From: Planctomycetota bacterium
GTDB lineage: Bacteria; Planctomycetota; Planctomycetia; Planctomycetales; Planctomycetaceae
Direction of reading: 5' to 3'
DNA: 9,467 bases
Assembly: GCA_024278285.1 (NCBI GenBank)
Contig: JAJRTM010000212.1
Span: forward strand, 1-9,467
In this document: piece by piece, positions 1 through 6,845 of the stretch
How the letters are laid out: each line of letters opens with the position of its first letter
Numbering within the stretch: the stretch's first letter is position 1
Position numbers and translations under genes: made by a program
The notes under the pieces: generated by a model
What the model was told of the DNA's origin: nothing
The model's input: only the letters and a program-made list of their open reading frames with translations
The model's database searches: none

Positions 1-62
1 AGGGTCCGCTGTGCGGACCATTGATGGAGAGTTGATTATTCGGTCCGCACAGCAGACCCTAC
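1..62. repeat. REPIN-like inverted pair of GTAG palindromes (pair A)
   Basis: Two imperfect palindromes face each other. The left unit (1-19) folds as stem GGTCCGC (3-9), loop TGT, stem GCGGACC (13-19). The right unit (42-62), read on the minus strand, begins GTAGGGT and folds as GGTCTGC / GCGGACC with one T·G wobble. The arms 1-19 and 42-60 are reverse complements of each other with one mismatch, separated by a 22-base spacer. The GTA that should start the left unit would lie just outside the window. The pair lies about 80 bases past the stop codon of the ceramidase-like gene. A 5' GTAG followed by a hairpin, in inverted pairs, is the known REP/REPIN layout. There is no T-run, so it is not a standard terminator. 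Confidence 0.8.
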
Positions 63-138
63 TTCCTGGGCCACCCGCGAAACCGCAAGTTCAGGTAAAT
101 TCCAATCTGCCAATCGCCTTAATAGTCCACATTGAAAT

Positions 139-2355
139 CTATTTCACATTTGAAAACAGTTTCTCGATTTCTTCAACTGTAAGCGACCGATTGAACAAGG
201 CGACTTCATCAAGACGACCTTCCCAGTTTGACTGGTTGTCCGAACGGCCACCTACAAATATTTCATCAGAGAGAATGGGGGATTTTTCAGGTATGGATGT
301 GTTGATTTCGGGCTGAAGATTACCGTTCAAGTAAACTCGAACAGTGTTTCCGGCACGGACTAATACGACGTGGTTCCAAGTCCAGCGTTTAATTTCTGTG
401 CGTCCAGCAATCAGTTGATTTTTCCCATCATTCTGACTGCGAAGAAAGACAAGCTTTCCGGGATGCTTTGTTCCTCCTACTCCGAGATGTTCACTCACCG
501 GTCCCAGGCCATGGTTATGTCCACGTGAGAACATCCAACTGCTCATCTCTCGACCATTATTGGTAGGCATGCCATTCCAGAACCAGAGTGATACCGAATA
601 ATGATCGCCAAGATTTGCAATTTGTGACCGTAATCGTCCTCCTGCAAAATGTGCTGCCCGGTTCTGTTCGTTGCCAGTGTTGTAGATATTTGATTTTGGC
701 CCTTCAAGAAAGAATGCAATTCCAGGTTCAAAGACCGCATGTCGATTCTGCCCTGATACGTCAACAGCCTGAGGACCTTCGAACTGATCAAGACGCCAGT
801 AGGCTACCGGTTTTGCTTTGACCAACGCCTGTGCAGCCGGTCCAAGACTCTGCTGATGCGGTCGGCGGGGTTTATCAGATAAACCTTCCAGTAGACCAAG
901 TACAACTTCTGTAATGATCGGTTCAGCTTGAACTTCCAATCCAGCTCCGCGCATTGGCCACGTGTTGTAACCTCCGAAATAATGCTGCGCAGGTGATGGG
1001 ATGTACCCATGAGAACCATTTGCAAGTTCTATCACCATCGTTTTTTTAAAGGGGCTTTGTAGTTTTAACTTTAATCCGGTCAATGCATACGTCTCAGTTG
1101 ATGTCGTTGCGATTGCAATATCACCGATTCGAATTGCTTGTAAAATGACTTCGACAGACTTCTGCTCGTGAAGGGCAACTTGTTCTCGTGCATAGGCTTC
1201 GTCACGGTTCTCAGGTTCACGAATCCCCATTTTCTCAACAATCTCCAGAGCCCACTTCAAACGTTGCACATCAGGGACTCGGTACTTTAAACGAACCCGT
1301 TTTTCAATCATACCAAGATCTACATCTTTCTTATGATCGATAGAGCGATAGGCTTTCATTGCCAGATCGATCATCTTATTTGAATATTCTGTAATAGTAG
1401 GCATGTACCTGAATGTGGGATGCTTGGAATAATCAGCTCTCCAAACGTCACCACTGCAACCATGAGACATAATACCAACAAATGGAGGACTGTTCTTATC
1501 TCGATTTTTTGAAAGACGTTCTTTCAGTCCTTCACAAAACAAACCATAGTAATCTGAACCGAGTCCGTCAGCGTCTTCAAAATAATGCATTGAAAAATTA
1601 GCTAGCACAGCGATAGGACGACCATTGAATGCTTGAAACGAAATAATTGACAGCTCAGGGTCTTCTGGTCCAGATGCGCCGGTCACATTATTCCAGTTAC
1701 CAGCAGCATGCATGTGTGCGCGAACAGTCGGATTTCCGAAGACATCGTTTTCAATTCGATCCGTCCGTCGAATCCACCGTCTGACGGCTGTGTATTTCGC
1801 TGCATCGATAGTCGCCCAACCTACACTTGCCGGTTCTAAATTCGCTTCCGCATCAATGAAAGCTTTAACGATCTTTCCTCGAATAAATTCCACATAGTTA
1901 TGATCAGGAGAAACCAGATTGTCTCCGAGTGAAGGAGTCGTATGGCAGTGATTTGCCGAAATGAGAATTCGATTCTTTGGAATTTTCGTTTGCTTGGCAA
2001 CGAGTGCCTTTACTTCATCAGCTAGTGGTTGAGGAACAAGACAGGTATCAACCACAGCAATTCCTATTCTCATTTTACCATCAGCGATGACAATTGCACG
2101 TACATTCAAAGGGGAGATAACCTTGCCAAATCTACGTAAGGTAAGGCTTCCGCTTACAATCACGGGTAATCTCTCTGGAGTGATATCGATGACAGCTGCA
2201 CCGACTTTAAATTCAGCAGCAGGCAGAGCATGGGCATCGCTGCCAATTATCCCGGCTTTGAGAGGCGTGGAAGAACGGTCATCAGCAAAACCGTCACTTG
2301 GCATCAAAAGAAATAGAACTGCTGTCATGAACAGCCAAACGTATTTCGCATGCAT
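139..2355 (-). CDS. Exported neutral/alkaline ceramidase-like protein with C-terminal LamG domain
   Basis: This 738-residue protein has a signal peptide: the hydrophobic run is at about 7-18 and cleavage is probable after GFA at residue 24. Residues about 48-490 resemble the N-terminal domain of neutral/alkaline non-lysosomal ceramidases, zinc amidases that split ceramide into sphingosine and fatty acid. Visible motifs are NHCHTTPS (135-142), an FSMH stretch with His257 ahead of GSDYYG (266-271), SGDV (301-304), TETY (420-423) and GYIPSP (450-455). By motif position the likely zinc ligands are His136 or His138, His257, Glu421 and Tyr451. In classical enzymes GDV is followed by SPN, whose Ser is the catalytic residue; here the sequence is GDVWRA, so that Ser is apparently replaced by Trp305. 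Residues about 515-735 form a LamG/concanavalin-like fold (AYWRLD, VSLWFW, VYLNGN, GRLDEVALFNRSL) in place of the usual ceramidase C-terminal domain. The start is well supported: ATG with GGAGG eight bases upstream. The fold is fairly certain; ceramidase activity is not. Confidence 0.88.
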   Translation of the reverse strand: MHAKYVWLFMTAVLFLLMPSDGFADDRSSTPLKAGIIGSDAHALPAAEFKVGAAVIDITPERLPVIVSGSLTLRRFGKVISPLNVRAIVIADGKMRIGIAVVDTCLVPQPLADEVKALVAKQTKIPKNRILISANHCHTTPSLGDNLVSPDHNYVEFIRGKIVKAFIDAEANLEPASVGWATIDAAKYTAVRRWIRRTDRIENDVFGNPTVRAHMHAAGNWNNVTGASGPEDPELSIISFQAFNGRPIAVLANFSMHYFEDADGLGSDYYGLFCEGLKERLSKNRDKNSPPFVGIMSHGCSGDVWRADYSKHPTFRYMPTITEYSNKMIDLAMKAYRSIDHKKDVDLGMIEKRVRLKYRVPDVQRLKWALEIVEKMGIREPENRDEAYAREQVALHEQKSVEVILQAIRIGDIAIATTSTETYALTGLKLKLQSPFKKTMVIELANGSHGYIPSPAQHYFGGYNTWPMRGAGLEVQAEPIITEVVLGLLEGLSDKPRRPHQQSLGPAAQALVKAKPVAYWRLDQFEGPQAVDVSGQNRHAVFEPGIAFFLEGPKSNIYNTGNEQNRAAHFAGGRLRSQIANLGDHYSVSLWFWNGMPTNNGREMSSWMFSRGHNHGLGPVSEHLGVGGTKHPGKLVFLRSQNDGKNQLIAGRTEIKRWTWNHVVLVRAGNTVRVYLNGNLQPEINTSIPEKSPILSDEIFVGGRSDNQSNWEGRLDEVALFNRSLTVEEIEKLFSNVK

Positions 2356-2363
2356 CGGGGGAA

Positions 2364-2368
2364 CCTCC
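2364..2368 (-). promoter_or_regulatory. Ribosome binding site of the ceramidase-like gene
   Basis: GGAGG on the minus strand lies eight bases before the ATG at 2355. It fixes this start over the overlapping out-of-frame ATG four bases further in. A poor sigma-70-like pair (TTGAAC, 17 bases, AATAAA) lies just upstream at about 2374-2402, but it is too weak to call a promoter. Confidence 0.8.
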
Positions 2369-2436
2369 AGTTTTTTTATTTGCTGGTGAATTTATTGGTT
2401 CAACGACAAATGTTGTGCGCGGGGGTTGGTAAAAAT

Positions 2437-2503
2437 GTGGGCATATTTTTCTGATAGGGAATATTATTACCCATTCTCTATCAGAAAAACAGGACACGCC
2501 CAC
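2437..2503 (-). repeat. Long imperfect inverted repeat; possible terminator or MITE-like element
   Basis: The inner arms 2446-2462 and 2473-2489 are complementary over 17 bases with one mismatch, around a 10-base loop. The outer arms GTGGGC (2437-2442) and GCCCAC (2498-2503) pair perfectly. Between inner and outer arms the sides are unequal: 3 bases on the left and 8 on the right. Read on the minus strand, the closing GCCCAC arm is followed at once by ATTTTT (2431-2436). It could therefore act as an intrinsic terminator for the heme-protein gene, whose stop is about 180 bases upstream. The length, GTGGGC ends and near-perfect symmetry would also fit a small non-autonomous mobile element. It lies about 80 bases upstream of the ceramidase-like start, so an effect on that gene's expression is also possible. 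No target-site duplication is obvious. Confidence 0.75.
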
Positions 2504-2582
2504 TTGTTTATTGTATCAAACGATTGGCCTGAATGGCTATCAACGCGTTGCAGATTCACTGGAAAAAAGAGTTTGCCAGTTC

Positions 2583-2656
2583 GTAGGGTGCGTCGTGACG
2601 CACCAAATGCGATGTGTATGTCAATATCTCCAAAGGTGCGTTACAACGCACTCTAC
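2583..2656. repeat. REPIN-like inverted pair of GTAG palindromes (pair B)
   Basis: The left unit (2583-2604) begins GTAGGGT and folds with eight-base perfect arms GGTGCGTC (2587-2594) and GACGCACC (2597-2604). The right unit (2635-2656), read on the minus strand, begins GTAGAGT and folds with the related arms AACGCACC and AGTGCGTT, with one end mismatch or wobble. A 30-base spacer separates the two. The pair lies 30-100 bases downstream of the stop codon of the heme-protein gene, ahead of the ceramidase-like gene. The stem sequence differs from pairs A and C, but the GTAG foot, arm length and inward-facing layout are the same. Confidence 0.85.
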
Positions 2657-2685
2657 TGCTTCATCTTTACAATCTATTTTAACAT

Positions 2686-5600
2686 TTAATCAACAGGGCC
2701 GGGGCGTTGGATTGTTGGGGCGTTTTTTACTTCGGGGCGGATTGAGAGCCAGTCGATGCCCTGGAAGTCGGGGTCTTCGATTTGTCTGACTTCTTCGTCG
2801 CCTCGATACGGGCACATCGTATCGACCCACGCGATCAGCTTTCGCAGGCTGACTGGATCGACTTTAACGTTGTAGTGTTTTCCGCTTGAAGCGAGATCGA
2901 TGAGTCTGCTTTTGTATGAAAGATACGTCATCGGTTTGGGGGTCTGGTAGGCTTTGGGGTCGCGTTGATCGTAACCTTCAACCATGAGCGTGTTTGCAAT
3001 TCCGAAACCTGGAATGGGAGTTGCCGGTTTTTTGTACGGTTTTCCCCAGGTTGGTTTGCCAACTAATGTGACATAAGGTTCATTGAACATCAGGTAGCCA
3101 GGTCGGAATGTGAGGTCGAGAATTTCTTTGGCTTCGCCGTTTCCCTGATGGCATTTGCCACAATGCTGATCGAGAACCGGTTGCACGTACCGTACGTAAC
3201 TGACGGTGTCTTGTCCCCAGGGTGGTGGCGTAATTTGATGTGGGGGTTTTGAAAGTGCGATTGATGCGGAACTCTGCTGTGGAGCACGGCTGTGCGATTC
3301 GTGGCAGCCAACGCAGGAGCGATACTCACCGGGCATCACGCCGGTAAAGCTTCGCATCGTTTGCAGTGCGCGGTATTGATTATCGAGCAACTGGAAATGA
3401 AGTGGCTTGCCCGACGGTGCGTAAAATGCAACGGAGCCATCTTTTTCAATCGGAACGGTTCCTAAAACCCGTTTGACGCCATCTGACTGCACCATCGAAA
3501 CGACTGGCCCGGTTGAGATATACGGCCTTTTATTCCAGTGGGTGTAGGTCTTGGCGTCCATTGTTAATACTCGCAGGAATTTCGCCTTCCCGGATAACTC
3601 CGGAGCAGTTCCTTCGTAAATGTTGCTGCTGAAAATGAGGCCGGGTTTTGGATTTGCTTTCTCTTTTCTGTCCGGCCATGCAACCTGATTGGAAATCGTT
3701 GCCGGTTTATGCCGTTTTCTGACAGGTAAGGCGTGAAAAATATTATGAGTCCCTTCGTAAATCAACTCGCGGTTGCCATTGACGTCCATCAGATAAAGTA
3801 AAAACTTGCCGTCACGATTAGCGGAAACGAGAAAATCCGTTTCACTCAAAGGATAAGGGGAATAGTACGCTGAATGCTTACCGCTGGCGTGATATCTGGA
3901 AGATTCGATTGGATCGACAGGCCCGTTACCAGATTCCGGCCACGCGACATCTGCGGTGACTTTGGTTAGTCCATTCGGGAAATTGAAACCTTTTTCCGGA
4001 TCGATAATTCCAATAGACCCACTGAACCAGTTGTGGTGCGCGCTGCCGATAAACATGACCCGCTGACTACCGGGAATGCTTCTGGCATCTTTGAGCAAAT
4101 CGGGCCACACACTCTGGTTCCCCCAGAAGGTAGAAACATGAGTTCCATCGGGATGAGTTGTCCACAGGCTTTGAGCACGCCAAAGGGGTTTGTCTGTGTA
4201 TTCCCAACGCGTGTAAATGACTCTGCCATCGTTCATCACTGAAGGGAGATAGTCTGGTTCGTTGTTACGGGAAATCAGATAGATGTCCTTGCCATCGCTG
4301 TTACAGCGAGCAAGCACATACGCATTTGTGGGAGGCATGCAGCGGACATAGCTGTGTCCACGAGTAGTTGAAAAAAGAAAATGCTTATCGTCGGGTAGAT
4401 AAACAGGATCCAGATCGTCGTATGGCCCGTTGGTCAGTTGGACAAGCCCTGTTCCGTCAATATTTATTTCGTAAAGATGAAATGACTTTTCGTTATGGGG
4501 TTTGAAACAGAAAAGAACTTTTTGAGCATCGTAAGATAAATCGGGTCGCCAAAAGGAGCCGTGCAGTGGCTCGTCAGGCATCAGTTTGCTCAGTTTTCCA
4601 GCAGGAGAGAGGCCATCAAGGACAAGCAAACGGGCACCGGGAATTGCCATGTAGCCCAGTCGATGCCTTGTTTCGTGTTTCCATTCCGATCCGGCAGGGA
4701 AAGGCATATCGACAAACAGGATTTTTGAGAAATCGATCACAGGATTCATCAATGTGATCGATCGCTTGAGTTCTCGAACTTTGAAATAGAGTTCTGCATT
4801 TGGGGCAGTGAGCTTCGCAGCTTCGTTTTCCAGTTTTTTTAATTTGCCAAGCAGAGTGTCAATGTACTTTTGTTTTTTTGAGATAGAATAAATTCTCTTT
4901 ACGAGTTGACGTGTCCATTGGATTTCATTTTTAATACGCTCGGGTGACGGATTCTGGTCGGCCTGATAAAGCCAGTCTTTACGCAGTGTTTCCCGGGCCT
5001 GCGATGCATTCAGGTTTTGAATGGGAGGCGTATCGGGAGTGATGTACGGTGCGACGGCTTGGGATATGACAGGACGAAAATGAATGTGCTGACCGGCTGC
5101 GAGAATAATTTCGATCCACTCGGCTGAAGAACCGGCTGATTCTCCCTGCGATTTCAGCTTTTCAAACCGTTCACAAATTGTCGCCACTTCTTTCCAATGT
5201 TGAATCTGCTTTGGGGATTGGGCGAGTTTTTGACTTTCGGTAAGTGGTGCATATTCAGTTAGTAATGCGATAATTTTCTCTGCTCTTTGAGCATTGGCCT
5301 GATCGCCTGAGAGGATATATTTGGCAGGGGAGATGTTGGTGAATTCAGAAAAGTGATTGCATTGTTCAGGAAAACTTGCTTTGAGCCTGACGAGCGAGGC
5401 AGTTGCGAGTTCGCTGGAGTATACCGCCCCTTCCTTTTTGATTTTTTCTCGTGTGCGAGCAAGTGTTTTGGCAAACGAATTATCGGGTACGTAAAAAGCA
5501 TTCAGCCGTGCGTTGGCTTGCCTGGAATAACTGGCAAGCGATTTCAAGCCTCCCTGATAAAGCTGCGAAAGTTGTGCTGGCGAGAGAGCTTGGGAGTAAA

Positions 5601-6330
5601 TACGCAGATCATCGAGTTCCCCCTGAAAAAATTCTCGTTGTCCCTGAAGTGAACCGATGAAAATATCGGGAGTAGACTGAGTAGAAATATTCCCAGGTCG
5701 ATCCAGAGAACCGACCTCTTTGCCATCCAGATAAACTCGCATCAAGTATCCATCGAAAGTCGCTGCACAATGGTGCCAGGATCCATCAAGAAGATGTGCC
5801 GGGTTGATTTTCGCATCGCATTCCACATAGCCACCGATGTTTAAGCCCATCGATAAAATCGAGCCGTTGCCTTGAAATGAAAACAGTAATCGATTGCCGC
5901 ATTCCTGCCGTAGAATTTCCCGGTAGCCGTTCAGGTCGGTCGGTTTGACCCAAACAGAGAATGAAATTTGGGATGCTTCATTACTCTCAGGAAGAAAGTT
6001 GCATTTCAGTTGATGCTTATCGGCAAGATCAATCGCGTTGCCATGAACCCCGCGTGTGACGGAAATGCGATCTTTTACAGTAATTTGTGAAGCCGAACTG
6101 CTTCCTGAAGAATCGAGTAAAGCCCCCTTCCCTTTTGCGTCATTGAACTTCCAGTGAGCGAGCAAAGGTGCATCAATTTGTGGTTCAATTTCGCCTGCAC
6201 CAGCAGAGGAGGAGGCAGCTTGCGTTTTATGATCAGCAAACGCTTCTGGCACGAGACCAAACGCAGCGACTATCAACAAGGCAGCAAAAGAGAACTGTTG
6301 AAATGTTCGGTTTTGGTTACAGTCTGTCAT
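2686..6330 (-). CDS. Exported HzsA-related di-heme cytochrome c protein with LamG and beta-propeller domains
   Basis: This protein has 1214 residues from the preferred ATG. A signal peptide runs to about residue 32 (cleavage after AFA). A LamG/concanavalin-like domain follows at about 55-258 (LAHWKFND, ISFSVWVKP, RVYLDGKEV, GELDDLRIYSQALS). A helix-rich linker spans about 260-530, charged and possibly coiled-coil at 465-530. A beta-propeller-like region spans about 535-990, with PD40/TolB-type strands such as LYEINIDGTGLVQLT. The C-terminal part holds two c-type heme sites, CVGCH (1006-1010) and CGKCH (1057-1061); the second sits in a PSCyt1-like context (VQPVLDQHC). The C-terminus (AWVDTMCPYRGDEE, then a proline-rich tail) resembles proteins annotated as related to hydrazine synthase alpha subunit. 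That subunit also combines a propeller with two hemes, but nothing here indicates hydrazine synthesis: no HzsB or HzsC partner is visible and both hemes lie near the C-terminus. The likely role is periplasmic or surface electron transfer or oxidation of an unknown substrate. Heme attachment would need the cell's cytochrome c maturation system. Confidence 0.85.
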   Translation of the reverse strand: MTDCNQNRTFQQFSFAALLIVAAFGLVPEAFADHKTQAASSSAGAGEIEPQIDAPLLAHWKFNDAKGKGALLDSSGSSSASQITVKDRISVTRGVHGNAIDLADKHQLKCNFLPESNEASQISFSVWVKPTDLNGYREILRQECGNRLLFSFQGNGSILSMGLNIGGYVECDAKINPAHLLDGSWHHCAATFDGYLMRVYLDGKEVGSLDRPGNISTQSTPDIFIGSLQGQREFFQGELDDLRIYSQALSPAQLSQLYQGGLKSLASYSRQANARLNAFYVPDNSFAKTLARTREKIKKEGAVYSSELATASLVRLKASFPEQCNHFSEFTNISPAKYILSGDQANAQRAEKIIALLTEYAPLTESQKLAQSPKQIQHWKEVATICERFEKLKSQGESAGSSAEWIEIILAAGQHIHFRPVISQAVAPYITPDTPPIQNLNASQARETLRKDWLYQADQNPSPERIKNEIQWTRQLVKRIYSISKKQKYIDTLLGKLKKLENEAAKLTAPNAELYFKVRELKRSITLMNPVIDFSKILFVDMPFPAGSEWKHETRHRLGYMAIPGARLLVLDGLSPAGKLSKLMPDEPLHGSFWRPDLSYDAQKVLFCFKPHNEKSFHLYEINIDGTGLVQLTNGPYDDLDPVYLPDDKHFLFSTTRGHSYVRCMPPTNAYVLARCNSDGKDIYLISRNNEPDYLPSVMNDGRVIYTRWEYTDKPLWRAQSLWTTHPDGTHVSTFWGNQSVWPDLLKDARSIPGSQRVMFIGSAHHNWFSGSIGIIDPEKGFNFPNGLTKVTADVAWPESGNGPVDPIESSRYHASGKHSAYYSPYPLSETDFLVSANRDGKFLLYLMDVNGNRELIYEGTHNIFHALPVRKRHKPATISNQVAWPDRKEKANPKPGLIFSSNIYEGTAPELSGKAKFLRVLTMDAKTYTHWNKRPYISTGPVVSMVQSDGVKRVLGTVPIEKDGSVAFYAPSGKPLHFQLLDNQYRALQTMRSFTGVMPGEYRSCVGCHESHSRAPQQSSASIALSKPPHQITPPPWGQDTVSYVRYVQPVLDQHCGKCHQGNGEAKEILDLTFRPGYLMFNEPYVTLVGKPTWGKPYKKPATPIPGFGIANTLMVEGYDQRDPKAYQTPKPMTYLSYKSRLIDLASSGKHYNVKVDPVSLRKLIAWVDTMCPYRGDEEVRQIEDPDFQGIDWLSIRPEVKNAPTIQRPGPVD

Positions 6331-6335
6331 CGAGG

Positions 6336-6340
6336 CCTCC
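6336..6340 (-). promoter_or_regulatory. Ribosome binding site deciding the start of the HzsA-related gene
   Basis: GGAGG on the minus strand lies five bases before the ATG at 6330. The reading frame also has an upstream TTG at 6342, but that codon abuts the Shine-Dalgarno motif (TTGGAGG), so the motif cannot serve it. The ATG also gives a clean signal peptide. The start is therefore placed at 6330, four codons inside the longest frame. Confidence 0.82.
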
Positions 6341-6416
6341 AACTGTTGGATGTTATGGCGAGAGAGTCAACAGAATTCGGGCGGGAATCACTGTTTCAGG
6401 CTCTGCGGGGTAATCG

Positions 6417-6445
6417 ATGGTATAAGCGTTTTTCGGTAATGTCAA
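6417..6445 (-). promoter_or_regulatory. Candidate sigma-70-type promoter of the HzsA-related gene
   Basis: On the minus strand a perfect -35 hexamer TTGACA (6440-6445) is followed after 17 bases by TACCAT (6417-6422), four of six matches to TATAAT. The overlapping TATACC (6419-6424) is an alternative at 15-base spacing. Transcription would begin near 6410 and leave a leader of about 80 bases before the ATG at 6330. The -35 is strong and the -10 only fair. Planctomycete promoters are poorly characterised, so this is a candidate. Confidence 0.45.
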
Positions 6446-6538
6446 TTCCTTTTGATAGCAAATAGCAATTAATAAGACTTGTTTAGTCTACTATTGTATT
6501 GTAAATGCAGGTTTGCTGGTTGAGTTTACGCAGTAAAG

Positions 6539-6557
6539 CCTACTTTAGCAAAGTAGG
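6539..6557. repeat. Perfect hairpin at the outer edge of REPIN pair C
   Basis: The arms CCTACTTT (6539-6546) and AAAGTAGG (6550-6557) pair perfectly around the loop AGC. The right arm contains the GTAGG that starts the left unit of the adjoining REPIN-like pair, so the REP foot is itself locked in a second, mutually exclusive hairpin. It could be a degenerate extra REP unit or chance. Confidence 0.6.
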
Positions 6558-6655
6558 GAGTGCTGTGAACACCAATTGTGATTCACAACCTAATTGGGAC
6601 ATAGCCATTATAGCATTCACAACCCTTCAATCGTGGTACGCACAGCGTACCCTAC
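6553..6655. repeat. REPIN-like inverted pair of GTAG palindromes, one unit degenerate (pair C)
   Basis: The right unit (6635-6655), read on the minus strand, begins GTAGGGT and has perfect seven-base arms GGTACGC / GCGTACC around TGT (hairpin 6635-6651). The left unit (6553-6573) matches it at 15 of 21 positions: GTAGGG, the central GCTGTG and the closing ACC are shared. Its arms have two mismatched pairs but also two pairs changed in a compensating way. The spacer of 61 bases is longer than in pairs A and B. It contains the decamer ATTCACAACC twice (the first copy at 6581-6590, the second at 6615-6624). The left unit appears to be an older, decayed copy. Confidence 0.7.
6576..6588. repeat. 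Short perfect palindrome inside the pair C spacer
   Basis: TTGTGA and TCACAA pair perfectly around a single T, and CCAATT (6572-6577) pairs with AATTGG (6592-6597) outside it. The half-site TGTGA/TCACA resembles a CRP-family half-site, but the one-base spacing is far from the usual six, so an operator role is not supported. It most likely adds to the secondary structure of the repeat. Confidence 0.5.
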
Positions 6656-6663
6656 CCGGCTAT

Positions 6664-6686
6664 AGTTTGCGAGCCGTTCGCAAACT
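6664..6686. repeat. Perfect nine-base hairpin
   Basis: AGTTTGCGA (6664-6672) and TCGCAAACT (6678-6686) are exact reverse complements around the loop GCCGT. It begins nine bases beyond the outer end of pair C. On the plus strand it is followed by TTTACC, a very short T-run, so it is at best a weak terminator. It lacks the GTAG foot of the other units and may be a different small repeat. Confidence 0.65.
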
Positions 6687-6807
6687 TTTACCGTTAGTAA
6701 TACAGTGGATTATCAAATCCAAAATGAAATCCCAGTTTTTAGTCACAATCCTGTATACAAATTAATGATAATGAGATTCAGTGAATTGGTGCGGGCTGAC
6801 GAGGACT

Positions 6808-6845
6808 AAGCAAGTAGAATCTGCTATGCAGACTCTACTTGGCTT
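6808..6845. repeat. Single REP-like hairpin (unit D)
   Basis: The 13-base arms 6812-6824 and 6828-6840 pair with one mismatch around TAT. Both strands begin AAGTAGA, so either could provide the GTAG foot. The core TCTGC / GCAGA is nearly the right unit of pair A with one stem pair changed. The complement extends outward: AAGC on the left pairs with GGCTT on the right with one bulged base. It lies about 120 bases downstream of the phosphodiesterase stop codon. It might protect or end that transcript, but there is no T-run in either direction. Confidence 0.75.

Noticed and set aside
2686..6330. True hydrazine synthase alpha subunit
   Set aside because: An extra LamG domain, both hemes near the C-terminus and no neighbouring partner subunits argue for a paralogue of different function.
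6331..6342. TTG start of the HzsA-related gene at 6342
   Set aside because: The TTG abuts the GGAGG motif that correctly serves the ATG at 6330, and the signal peptide begins cleanly at the ATG.
6576..6588. CRP/FNR-type operator
   Set aside because: The half-sites are separated by one base instead of about six, and the site lies inside a repeat spacer about 130 bases upstream of the candidate promoter.
6505..6765. 86-codon plus-strand open frame
   Set aside because: It runs through both units of REPIN pair C and the hairpin at 6664-6686, has no ribosome binding site, and shows no protein-like motif.
1..6845. GTAG palindromes as a CRISPR array or as ordinary terminators
   Set aside because: They are dispersed, inverted and variable rather than regularly spaced direct repeats, and none is followed by a T-run.
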